Shown here piece after piece: positions 33,122 through 42,246 of a stretch of DNA of 64,000 nucleotides. Made by a program: the position numbers and the translations under genes. Origin of the DNA: Aphrophora alni (taxonomy: Eukaryota > Arthropoda > Insecta > Hemiptera > Aphrophoridae). The stretch is taken from the NCBI GenBank assembly GCA_963513935.1, contig OY740765.1:123261362-123325361 (forward strand), given 5' to 3'. How positions within the stretch are numbered: position 1 is the first letter of the stretch; every line of letters starts with the position of its first letter. The notes beneath the pieces are model-generated. The model ran no database searches. It saw only the letters and a list, made by a program, of their open reading frames with translations, and was not told the origin of the DNA.

Positions 33122-33551
33122 ATTTCACGCCTTTCGAGACAACGACAACAAGTATATAGTCAAGGAATTGGCAATTGTCGGTGATCAATTTCAAAGTGTT
33201 ACAGTCTTTAAACCGCCCTACAGATTTTCTCTCCTTAACGAAAAATCTCAAAAATCGTCTCGCTGGTTACAATCATGTTTTCACTATATCAGGTGGGACG
33301 AGGGCGGTACATCGTATAGTGAAGACACGATACGTACCTTGTGCAGACCTTTTGCAATCATTTTCACAAAAGGATTGGAAAAGGCACTATTTTTGAGACA
33401 ATTCCATCCTCACATCATGGAATTGCCTCAAGCAGAGAAATTCACCTATAACAATAACATTAACTGTATATTACCTCAGCATAATAGTAACGTAGATAGT
33501 AAATGTGCACTAAAAAGTGCTAAAAGTTATTACGATTTACTTCTAGCCTAA
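33102..33551 (+). CDS. Conserved Polinton-associated protein, possibly RNase H-fold exonuclease-like
   Basis: A 149-residue frame starts MEAAVVEFHAFRDNDNKYIV, then KELAIVG, FKPPYRFSLL, SRWLQSCFHYIRWDEGG, RPFAIIFTKGLEKALFLRQF and a Cys-containing tail ending SAKSYYDLLLA. The KELA...FKPP...WL...H...W.G......KG.EK order recurs in uncharacterised insect proteins next to Polinton genes. A degraded DnaQ/RNase H-like fold is my guess from the layout; no catalytic acidic set is evident. The ORF is intact. Confidence 0.5.
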   Translation: MEAAVVEFHAFRDNDNKYIVKELAIVGDQFQSVTVFKPPYRFSLLNEKSQKSSRWLQSCFHYIRWDEGGTSYSEDTIRTLCRPFAIIFTKGLEKALFLRQFHPHIMELPQAEKFTYNNNINCILPQHNSNVDSKCALKSAKSYYDLLLA

Positions 33552-33555
33552 TTTG

Positions 33556-33606
33556 AGTTGTGTGTGTGTTTCTCAGGTCCCTGGCGAGGAGTTAATTGTC
33601 TCGTAA

Positions 33607-33674
<68 letters not shown>

Positions 33675-33994
33675 CTCAGGTCCCTGGCGAAGAGTTAATT
33701 CTCTCGTAAACCTGTGCGGCTTGAAGTAAATTTGTAAAAAATAATCGAAAAAAAATCCAAAAAAATCAAATAAAATTTTAGAGGCCACATTTTTGTAATG
33801 GAGTGGTGGTCACAGGAAATAGCGATGGATTTGGGGCTATTTCCACAAGGGGTAAAGCCTTCTGCTTGCCCTGGCTTGTAATGTGAGCACGAGGAATAGC
33901 TTCACTGTATCACGTGACGGTTCCAACCCCGTGAACACACAGAGGACAAGTCTATTTCGTTTCAGTTACTAGTTTTAGAAGCGCGTGTGAGAAG
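33556..33994. repeat. Duplicated (GT)n module and spacer before the IAP-like gene
   Basis: Two copies of TTTCTCAGGTCCCTGGCGA followed by GAGTTAATT and CTCGTAAACCTGTG lie at about 33569 and 33672, joined by a (GT)n tract at 33612..33671. The remaining bases up to 33994 hold no gene; a CACGTGAC motif at 33912 is the only notable upstream box for the IAP-like gene. Confidence 0.8.
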
Positions 33995-34498
33995 ATGTGG
34001 TGGACCGACTGCATAAATTTAGAAAATGTATACGATTCCCGATACTCGACTTACACGGCACGGCTACAGACCTATTCAAATTGGGACTATCCCTTGTCAG
34101 CGGAGAAATTGGCGGAAGCAGGATTTTTTTACACCGGTGTGTCTGACCATACAAATTGTTTTACCTGTGGTTTGGGTCTTGGCGATTGGGAGACACATGA
34201 AGACCCTATTGTCGAGCATTACAAATGGACATCTAATAGATGTAGATATATAAGAGCACTGAGAGCACTGGAACGAGTTCGTAGTAGCACGTTGCATAAC
34301 AGCAGTATTATAGTAAATAACAGCAACAGTCCTGCCTGCGAGTTTAGGCTATGTAAAATTTGCTACGAATCGGATATAGAAGTTTGTTTGTTGCCTTGTG
34401 GTAATTTATTGGCTTGTACGACTTGTTCACTCAAATTAAAGCATTGTGGTCTATCTAGAGAAAAGATATCTGCCACCGTACGCGTATTTTTTACATAG
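33995..34498 (+). CDS. Inhibitor-of-apoptosis-like protein: one BIR, altered RING
   Basis: A 167-residue intact frame from ATG 33995. Residues 13..80 form a BIR: RLQTYSNWDYPLSAEKLAEA, GFFYTGVSDHTNCFTCGLGL, then the zinc ligands CFTC...EHYKWTSNRC. Residues 120..167 are RING-like: CKICYESDIEVCLLPCGNLL and LACTTCSL..., ending ISATVRVFFT as IAP RINGs do. Two ligands are changed: the His of PCGH is Asn and the last Cys of the CxxC pair is Ser (HCGLS). BIR proteins of insect DNA viruses block caspases; the RING gives E3 ligase activity, which may be lost here. The gene is single-exon and its host-blocking role is inferred. Confidence 0.9.
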   Translation: MWWTDCINLENVYDSRYSTYTARLQTYSNWDYPLSAEKLAEAGFFYTGVSDHTNCFTCGLGLGDWETHEDPIVEHYKWTSNRCRYIRALRALERVRSSTLHNSSIIVNNSNSPACEFRLCKICYESDIEVCLLPCGNLLACTTCSLKLKHCGLSREKISATVRVFFT

Positions 34499-34576
34499 AT
34501 ATACATCGCAGGGATTTGGCCCCAACATGGGCTCTTATGGAGTTATTCTCGACCAATCAGAATCGTCCATTTGGTA

Positions 34577-34676
34577 ACGTAATTTTTATAACTTGTACTG
34601 CTTGTTCTCTCAAATTAAATCATTGTGGTCTATCTAGAGAAAAGATAACTACCACCGTAAGCGTATTTTTTACATA
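34577..34676 (+). repeat. Duplicate of the IAP RING tail
   Basis: The stretch repeats 34413..34495 closely (for example CATTGTGGTCTATCTAGAGA, then ACCACCGTAAGCGTATTTTT). It begins after the inverted-looking spacer at 34500..34576. It is a partial tandem duplication of the 3' end of the IAP-like gene. Confidence 0.85.
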
Positions 34677-34737
34677 ATGGAAAACACCTGTCTACTTTCG
34701 TTTTTCTCGCAACTAAATATTGTTTATTGTTTTCAGA

Positions 34738-35036
34738 TGATGGATTGTACGCCTACTTATAATGCGGTATTTCCACAGTACGCGCCGTACAGATTACGAT
34801 TAATTTCGTACTCTCTATGGCCTACCGGGTCTTACCAACACCCGGCCTCGTTAAGTATGGCCGGGTTTTTTTTACAAGGGTCGGGACGATGAGACAATCT
34901 GTTTCGCATGCGGAGGAGGGCTATGTTGCTTAAGGGCTTCTGATAGCCCTCTGGAACAACATAAAAGGTGGTTCCCTCTGTTTCCCTTCCTGAGGGACCT
35001 TGAACGACAGACGGCGTTGAGGAAGAGTACAACGTA
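34738..35036 (+). pseudogene. Second BIR-domain exon, frameshifted
   Basis: After an acceptor-like TTGTTTTCAG (34727..34736) the frame reads MMDCTPTYNAVFPQYA, RLRLISYSLWPTGSYQHPAS and LSMAGFF, the first half of a BIR. In the T8 run near 34866 the frame changes; the other register continues with ETICFACGGGLCC and EQHKRWFPLFPFL. The CxxC...H pattern is kept, but the last Cys of the BIR is missing and the usual Trp is Cys. It is a broken second BIR, so the original gene may have been a two-BIR, intron-containing IAP. Confidence 0.75.
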
Positions 35037-35159
35037 AGAGAGAGCTTCGTAAGTTAAAACATATAACTTAATACTAACTATTAACTAAACAAATAATATA
35101 AATACTAACTATTAACTAAACAACTAATATAATAACTAATAGTTAATATTTAAAAGTTT

Positions 35160-35668
35160 GTAATAATATGTTTTAAAAGCTTTCGGTCTTATTGACCGCA
35201 ACTCTGCGCAAACCCGTATGCAGAGTGATTATATTCGGTATAACTTAATAAATTTAAAACTAAATAATATCTAAAAGATTGTAATAATAATAATATGTTT
35301 TAAAAGCTTTCGGTCTTATTGACCGCAACTCTGCGCAAAACCGTATGCAGAGAGATTATATTCGGTATAACTTAATAAATTTAAAACTAAATAATATCTA
35401 AAAGATTGTAATAATAATAATATGTTTTAAAAGCTTCAGGTCTTATTGACCGCAACTCTGCGCAAAACCGTATGCAGAGTGATTATATTCGGTATAACTT
35501 AATAAATTTAAAACTAAATAATATCTAAAAGATTGTAATAATAATAATATGTTTTAAAAGCATTCGGTCTTATTGACCGCAACTCTGCGCAAAACCGTAT
35601 GCAGAGTGATTATATTCGGTATAACTTAATAAATTTAAAACTAAATAATATCTAAAAGTTTGTAAAAA
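35160..35668. repeat. Four tandem copies of a 127-bp repeat with two hairpins each
   Basis: ATGTTTTAAAAGC recurs at 35168, 35295, 35422 and 35549, exactly 127 bases apart. Each unit has two inverted repeats: CGGTC-TTATT-GACCG, and ACTCTGC...GCAGAGT with a 12-base loop. Copies differ by only a few bases. No coding frame crosses the array. Confidence 0.93.
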
Positions 35669-36214
35669 TTACTAATACTAAAAGCCTGACTCTACATCGT
35701 TCTGAGTGTAAAGTGAATTGTCATCCCACACGCAATAGTTTATATATTGTCTTGATAGAGGAGGGGGATTAACCTTGTCTGACACACACACACACATCGC
35801 GTGCGCACCTTGCACGAGCCTCAATTACTGTTCGATTAACATACCATTCTCTCTCTCTCTAACTCAAATGATTACAATACAATGCGGCTGTCCTAATTTA
35901 ATGCGTTCAGATGTTTTGGTAATTACAACACAAAGCATTCTTTCTTTAAATTACTTTTTATAAACAGTAAATCAGTGTGTTACTTTCAATTATTTCACAT
36001 ATATATGTTAATTTGTATAGACTTAATTTGTCACACACACACACACACACACACACACGATGTATGTTTTTAAAAGTGTCTCAAACAACGCTCTACAATT
36101 TTTAATGACACTAATGAATAGACCGTTTTTATTTAAATATTGATTATTATTAATACATTTTACATAATTTTTATAAACAGTAAATCAGTGTGTTACTTCT
36201 AATTATTTCACATA

Positions 36215-36261
<47 letters not shown>

Positions 36262-36485
36262 AATTTGTATATACTTAATTTGTCACACACACACACACAC
36301 GATGTATGTTTTTAAAAGTGTCTCAAACAACGCTCTACAATTTTTAATGACACTAATGAATAGACTGTTTTTATTTAAATATTCATTATTATTAATACAT
36401 TTTACTTAATTTTTATAAACAGTAAATCAGTGTGTTACTTCTAATTATTTCACATATATATGTTAATTTGTATAGACTTAATTTG

Positions 36486-36529
<44 letters not shown>

Positions 36530-38886
36530 ACGGTTTAATTGAACCGTCTGCAAGGAGCAATTTTGGAAAATAGCCAAATTCCAAAATTTCAATTAAATCC
36601 AATAATAAATGTAGAAATGACAAAAATATTTCTAAATTTCAACACATGTAAAGTTAAAGGGAATATGTAGGTTGACCAAGCCAAGGTCACGCGCTCGGAC
36701 AAGAAATAATCAAGTTTCCGGTTTGAACAGGAATACGTCCATATAGTCCTATGCAGTAAAATCAAAATCCGAAAACTTAAAATAAAATGATATCATCGTG
36801 TAGAGCTAGGAAAACCTAATAATAAATAATAAGATAATAAACTCGTCAGATTAATAATAAAAAAGTTATAGCCATAATAAAACGTCATAAAACATAAAAA
36901 ACCCTCAAAATGAATAAATTCCAAAATCTAATAATAACAGTACATAACCATAATATAAACTAGTAATAAATACGACTCGAAATCAAAATTTAATAAAAGA
37001 CCATAAAGTAATAAAATAATAAATAACCAAACATGCAGAAAGTGCCGTAATTTGTGAAACCCAGAAGCGAGGAAGAAGAGGAAAGCAGTTTTGGGACTTT
37101 CAGCATCAGAGGAACAATTTACAAAAAGAAGATTTCAAAAATTTCCAAAATTGGAAAAACTAAATTTAGAAAAACTACGGAATCATCAAATCCCCATAAA
37201 AGTAGAAATATACGTCGTATCGCTGAAAATGAAGATGGAAAATCATCAGGAAGAGAAGGGCTTCAAAATGAAATCACCCAGAAGAAGATCGAGCGAAGCG
37301 AACGGGATATATGAAGAAAAGAAGAATTCGCAAGTAAAAACTTATGATTTTCAGGAATCAACGTGTGTTGAAGGTCGCGCGCACGGCAGGCAGTCGACGC
37401 ATGGAGAGGGAAATATACCAACCCTAACAAAAAACCACCATAAGCAATTAAACTAATAACAACTAATAATAATAGAAATAGATAATACAAAATGGAAAAA
37501 TTAGACAAACAATGGAAGAATAAGCCAAGGAGAGTTCATCGTAGTGCAAATAAATAAATAAATTTAATTAAATTGTGAAATAAAACAGTAACAAAAATCA
37601 ATGAAGGTTGGCCACACTGAAAGGCCTAAGCTTCGACGAGTTAACTTTCTTCAAGTTAATTCGACAGTCTCGTTTAGTACCAGCTCCAGGAAAGTTCATC
37701 CAGTAGCAGCTCCAGGAAAGATCACCAACTTTACTCAAGACTGAACAGGAAATCGTCGTGAAAATATATTGTCAACGTTCAGTACTTCGCCAGGTTAATA
37801 ACGGTGCCCACAGAAAGGATCGGCCTTGCAGGAGACAACGTGACATCCTACAACAGCTTAGTATAAGAGATCTTCACTACGGACTCCGGCAAACATTCTT
37901 CTAGAACTTGTCGTCATCAGCAGATTCATCGAGAACTGGACTTCGGGATATTCTAGACAACTCTAAGAAACCATCTCCAAGATCCTCTAACATTCTCAGG
38001 ATCAGGACGAGCGGATTTGTGCACTTTACAAAAACAAGGTACTGCATAAATCAAGCTTTTTTAATAAATAAAATTATTTTTTAATAAACTTGAATTACGT
38101 CCAAAAATATTAAACTCAATAAAGTTAACTAATAACCTTTTAAAAACAAAGTAAAGTCAAAATAAAGTCATTGTTAAAGTCATTCAAATAAAGAGATATA
38201 AAATAAAATAGAATTCGAGTCAAATAATAAATCAATCAAGTAACAGATTGGAAACAGATAAATAATAGGATTCATAAATATATGTATTAGAATAAGAATA
38301 TAATTTGTTAGATTAGTTAATGTTAGAATTGTTTAGTATAGAAAATTTTCAATTTGTTTGAGGAGAAAGCATTTAATATAAATTGTCAGAAAAGGCGACA
38401 TTAATTGTTGTAAGTGATTTGAAAGAAATCCATTGTTTCTTACAGTAAAAATTAAATTGTAGACTTTTCAATAAATTTGGTAAATTTCACTGTCTGAATA
38501 TTTTAATTGAAATTAACCTATTCAAAGAAACTCATTAAACCATAAAGAAGAAGAAGTAAGTGCTCACCAATAAAAAGTTAAATTCAAAAAAGAGCAAATT
38601 TTGTTTTAATGAATTAATTAGCTCCAAAGGGCACACCCTTTGAAAAAGAGTCTGGAGTTTTAAGAAAGGTAAGATAGTATAAGAAGTGAATATATTAATA
38701 TAGTAAAATTTTCATGTGTTAGCATAAGTTGATTAAATTAAATTATTCTTGTGTGACATAAGAAATAAGAGCCTTATCGAAACTATAAACTGCGAAAGAA
38801 TCACTCTAACGGTTGTAGTTTAGGTAGGGTCTTGCGACGTGTTCGTCCCCGGAGGGTCCGTCTGTGTGGTCGGGGGGGTGCGTTGC

Positions 38887-38939
<53 letters not shown>

Positions 38940-39060
38940 TGTATGTTTTTAAACGTGTCTCAAACAACGCTCTACAATTTTTAATGACACTAATGAATAG
39001 ACTGTTTTTATTTCAATATTGATTACATTAGATATACTTTGTGTACACTGGAAGTTTCAA
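35669..39060. repeat. Tandem (CA)n-anchored modules of about 250-300 bp, interrupted
   Basis: A module of (CA)n, then GATGTATGTTTTTAAAAGTG, CGCTCTACAATTTTTAATGA, CACTAATGAATAG, TAAACAGTAAATCAGTGTGT and (AT)n recurs at about 35940, 36190 and 36430. The third is cut inside its (CA)n tract by the insertion 36526..38887; its remainder resumes at 38888..39030. No gene is present in the modules. Confidence 0.85.
36526..38887. mobile_element. 2.36 kb insertion with TG...CA ends, class uncertain
   Basis: It starts TGCAACGGTTTAATTG and ends GGTGCGTTGCA, giving a 7-bp inverted terminus TGCAACG/CGTTGCA. It sits inside a (CA)n run so the duplication (ACAC or similar) cannot be sized. The interior is A-rich with short lysine-rich frames (for example 37054..37314) that have no recognised domain. 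TG...CA ends would suit a solo LTR, unusually long; a non-autonomous DNA element is also possible. Confidence 0.6.
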
Positions 39061-39115
39061 ATAAAACACTGTTTAAATTATTAATAGACATTTATTATGA
39101 TAAAATAATTTTTTT

Positions 39116-39650
39116 TTACTGTAGCAATCTCTCGATGGCGATCAAATCTTCCTCTGGAACGTGTATAAACTCCCCTGGTTTCATGTCCAGCAACTCTTCC
39201 AGAGTTGGTAACTGATCACCATCTTTCAGAGATTGCGCTGGTAGTAGTGACTCTAAGCTCGCGCTTTCCGTGTGACGATCCCTTGCCCTTTCGTCGTTCC
39301 GTCGGTTCTCGGCGGGGCGCCAATCAACCGATGAGTTAAACCTCCAAATCACACGTGACTCTCCGGAGGCTTGAAGCGCCCTCAGAGTTCTAATAATGTC
39401 TCTGAAACAAAGTAAAACACACACAATTGGTTTTTTGTTTTAAGTTAGCCTATACAACAAAGTGAACACAAATTATTTCCTCTGAGGTAACTAATAATTT
39501 TTGTATATCATTACAAACAGTCTGAACAAAATAAAACTTTTTCTTTTTCAACTATCTCTACACAAAATTACCATAGACTTACCTTTTAACACCTGACTGT
39601 ATTTTACGTATCTCTTCCTCCAAATTACGCCGCCCAGACCGCGAGTCCAT
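39116..39650 (-). CDS. Two-exon accessory gene, 117 aa, function unknown
   Basis: Exon 1 is 39650..39583 (MDSRSGRRNLEEEIRKIQSG), ending in phase 2 at a GTAAGT donor. Exon 2 is 39401..39116 after a TTGTTTCAG acceptor, reading DIIRTLRALQASGES, then an Arg/Asp-rich middle and LEELLDMKPGEFIHVPEEDL to TAA. The minus-strand AATAAA at 39096..39091 lies 20 bases past the stop. The 180-base intron and consistent phase make the model good. No domain is recognised; the C-terminal acidic, leucine-rich part might be a protein-binding segment. Confidence 0.68.
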
Positions 39651-39863
39651 TTTCTGGACATTAATAACGATGTTCCTTCCCATGACGTTACGAGTATGAG
39701 CTGTTGGAATCAAAGTCGTGTTTTTATACATTAGAGGCTGACCTAGCAACTCAGGTTGACCCCGATAATACCATTACAGGGAAATTTATTGATATGTTAT
39801 AGCTTGAACAATTTTAGGCCATGGTTAGGTCATGGACTTTATTAGAATTCTCATTCTGTTTTA

Positions 39864-40045
39864 GATCAGCTTGAACAATTTTAGGTCATGAACTTCATTA
39901 GTATTCTCATTTTGTGCCAGATGTTGCACGGCTTAGGTTATGTAATGGTTTTCATTAGTATTCTTATTTTGTTTCAGATGTTGCATGGCTTAGGCTATGT
40001 AATGGTTTTCATTAGTATTCTAATTATGTTTCAGATGTTGCAGGT
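39864..40045 (+). repeat. Three tandem 57-bp repeats, each with a splice-acceptor-like end
   Basis: ATGTTGCA occurs at 39921, 39978 and 40035, each preceded by a TTTTGTTTCAG-like pyrimidine tract. The unit also contains GGCTTAGGTTATGTAATGG. The repeat keeps an open frame (19 residues per unit), but this may simply reflect its length being a multiple of three. The last copy ends CAG|GTAGAC, a possible donor. Confidence 0.85.
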
Positions 40046-40114
40046 AGACTGTGGACTAGACACTAATTGGTTAAATTGTAAAGTTTTTTGAAATAAATCT
40101 AACATTTATTAAAC

Positions 40115-41194
40115 TTGGAAGTTATTCTACCCTACTTTTTTATAGCCAAATGCTGCTATTTTGATGCATACAACTCCTTTCATGGAGGTGAAAGGAATGA
40201 TTTAACTTTTATTTATAACGATGAGCTAGAAGCTAAAAGGTTGATTGATTTCTTTATGGTTGGTTCGAAACGTCATAAACCTTCCAATAAATTGAGACGT
40301 ATTTTAGACTATCTACAGTATGACATGGTTTCAACTTTATTTCTAAGCGGAGATCTCGACATTGTTGTACAATTTTGTCGAAACTTACATTGTAAGAGTG
40401 ACAAGGAAAAACTTTTATTTTTTTATTACTACTACATACATTCATGCTGCTTTCTCAGTATGGGTGGGGTTGCAACGAATATAGTCATACATCGCAATGT
40501 CGATATTTGTAATTTCTCATACATAAGTTTTCATAGGACAAGTATTACTATCACCAATGAATTGATTACCAATATGACATTCGTCAGACCATGTCTAGCT
40601 TTACTAACTTTAGAGATTAGTGTAAAAATGCGACAAATATATCTTTCTACAGATTTGCACCCGGCATATGCTTCACGTACTTTTAGTAAATATATATGTA
40701 TTAAAATATTAGCACAATTAATTTCAATAATTTTAAAAATCCACGGCTTGGACTGGTTAGATCAGTCCCTTTTAAAACGTATAATTGTATCACCGACCTA
40801 CTGGCCCGAACATTCGGCATACATGTACCTTTACGGATTTACAAAAACGTACTTTGGATCCTTGGGGAGTAATTACATACTCCCATCACTGGATCAGTAT
40901 ACATTCGAACAGTCAGTTATAGGTACAAATCAACCATTTCGGTTTCCATCCACTTCTGTGGATAATATTACTTATGAATGTAAGGTTATCGAAGACATAT
41001 GTGAAACTGCAAATGAACAGTTACAATACACAAAGACTTTATCGTCAATGTATGGTGTGAACCTTAATATAGGTGTTGTATCCTTTTGTGAATCGCCATT
41101 TGACGAACTACATAACATTAAATGTTATCACGCCTCTGATCGATATCTACTGCCAAATCGATGTACTAAGGTTATGTTAGGATATCTTGCATAA
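40115..41194 (+). CDS. Right-end Polinton gene, about 350 aa, unknown
   Basis: The frame is open from about 40115 to TAA 41194 but has no ATG near its start; an acceptor-like CTTTTTTATAG at 40134..40144 suggests the exon begins at 40145, with the first exon upstream, perhaps in the 57-bp repeats. It reads CCYFDAYNSFHGGERND, RRILDYLQYDMVSTLF, FFYYYYIHSCCFLSMGG, ILKIHGLDWLDQSLLKRI and TYWPEHSAYMYLYGF. It is Tyr/Cys-rich with no clear membrane segments and no known motif. It is intact and could be a host-interaction or structural protein. Confidence 0.55.
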   Translation: MEVILPYFFIAKCCYFDAYNSFHGGERNDLTFIYNDELEAKRLIDFFMVGSKRHKPSNKLRRILDYLQYDMVSTLFLSGDLDIVVQFCRNLHCKSDKEKLLFFYYYYIHSCCFLSMGGVATNIVIHRNVDICNFSYISFHRTSITITNELITNMTFVRPCLALLTLEISVKMRQIYLSTDLHPAYASRTFSKYICIKILAQLISIILKIHGLDWLDQSLLKRIIVSPTYWPEHSAYMYLYGFTKTYFGSLGSNYILPSLDQYTFEQSVIGTNQPFRFPSTSVDNITYECKVIEDICETANEQLQYTKTLSSMYGVNLNIGVVSFCESPFDELHNIKCYHASDRYLLPNRCTKVMLGYLA

Positions 41195-41693
41195 TAATTA
41201 AAGCAAAGTAAATATTTCTATTGGGTCGGTGTTTGATTTTTAAACTGTGAATTTATTTAATGTGATATAAATTTAAACTTCCATGTTACCAATTCTTAGA
41301 TTTTGAAATTGTAAACCTATATGTTTAAACTTCCATATTAAGTTCTTATATTTTTTAATTGTAAACCAATGTGATTAACTATGTAATACAAATTTAACTT
41401 CCATGTTAAGTACTTGTTACCAATTCTTTGATTTTGAAATTGTAAACCTATGTGTTTAAACTTCCATATTAAATTGTAAACCAATGTGATTAACTATGTA
41501 ATATAAATTTAACTTCCGTGTTAGGTACGTATAACTTGTAAACCATTGTGTTTAACTATGTAATGTAGTATAAATTTAACTTTCACCATTATAGTTGTTA
41601 GATATTGTAAACCTATGTGTTTAACTAGTATAAATTTAACATTGTTAACCAATGTAGTATAATTTTAAATTCCACCGTTGCCAATATACTTAT
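41195..41693. repeat. Degenerate AT-rich tandem repeats before the right TIR
   Basis: Motifs such as AATTTAACTTCCATGTTA and TTGTAAACCTATGTGTTTAA recur about six times with variable spacing. No gene is seen. Confidence 0.75.
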
Positions 41694-41758
41694 CTGATTC
41701 TTATTTCTTAGCACCCTATTCACAAACTCCTGAACCCTGAGGTTCGAGTCAGACCCGT

Positions 41759-41815
41759 ACCGTAAGACGTACGCGAGTTTTTCGCGGTCGCGAAAAACTC
41801 GGTACGTCTTACAGT
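41759..41815. repeat. 57-bp palindrome in right TIR
   Basis: It is the mirror of 11346..11402, with one base changed in an outer arm (ACAGT for ACGGT). Confidence 0.9.
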
Positions 41816-41909
41816 AAGGGGTTCGTGTCCGAACTTCTACGAAATGTACTGGTGTTTAACAAATGTTAAAATATGGCGGCTTATATACCGCGTTAAATAT
41901 CCAGCTTGT

Positions 41910-41988
41910 AATACTATGCACGATAGCTCAGTCGGTAGCGTGTCCGCCTTCAAATCCAAACTTTACAGGTTCGAATCCCACTAGTATT
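41910..41988 (+). ncRNA. tRNA-like sequence with Pol III A and B boxes, right TIR copy
   Basis: AATACTA (41910..41916) can pair with TAGTATT (41982..41988). The A box TAGCTCAGTCGG is at 41924 and the perfect B box GGTTCGAATCC at 41968. Only one base in the 79 differs from the left copy in the part after the anticodon region. Orientation is outward. Confidence 0.55.
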
Positions 41989-42191
41989 AAAAAAAAATAA
42001 GTGTATGACGTCATGTGTGTGTCTGTGTGTCGACAACAATAATTTACGTCACAGGTGGCCAGCGGAATGGGTGAAGGGGAAAGGGGAAGGGGAGGGGCCT
42101 AGGGGGAAGGGGCAAGGGGAGGGGGAGGTCACATGGTTACCCCCACCATCCACAGCCGCCATGTTTGATCTCAAGTGCAGTACACTCTACT

Positions 42192-42197
42192 CTCGAC
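42192..42197. repeat. Polinton target-site duplication, right copy (CTCGAC)
   Basis: It is identical to 10894..10899. Confidence 0.95.
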
Positions 42198-42246
42198 ATC
42201 TTAGGTCTACTGTATACATAAGGATAAAGAAAGAGTAAAAGCTTTT

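Larger units (their letters stand above)
10900..42191. mobile_element. Complete Polinton/Maverick (adintovirus-like) element, 31.3 kb
   Basis: The element begins AGTAGAGCGTACTGC and ends with the inverted GCAGTACACTCTACT. It has about 0.5 kb inverted repeats and an exact 6-bp duplication of CTCGAC on each side. It encodes the full Polinton core: protein-primed polB, RVE integrase, A32/FtsK ATPase, adenain-like protease, penton-like and double-jelly-roll capsid proteins. Removing a 4.38 kb LTR insertion and a 2.36 kb insertion leaves about 24.5 kb, within or slightly above the usual Polinton range. Coding DNA here is richer in GC and CpG than the flanks. Core genes are on the plus strand; accessory spliced genes near both ends are on the minus strand. 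Many core genes are broken, so this copy cannot be autonomous. Confidence 0.96.
41694..42191. repeat. Polinton right terminal inverted repeat
   Basis: It is the reverse complement of 10900..11467 and ends at ...CTCTACT. The G-rich AGGGGAAGGGG tract (42070..42128) is shorter than its left counterpart, which accounts for most of the length difference. Confidence 0.93.

Noticed and set aside
33573..33788. Open frame through the (GT)n tract
   Set aside because: It is a simple-repeat artefact with a His-Thr run and no domain.
35160..35668. CRISPR array
   Set aside because: The repeats are 127 bp, contiguous without unique spacers, and the DNA is eukaryotic.
37054..37456. Two overlapping Lys/Glu-rich open frames in the 2.36 kb insertion
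   Set aside because: They are low-complexity A-rich sequence with no domain, and neither frame is clearly favoured.
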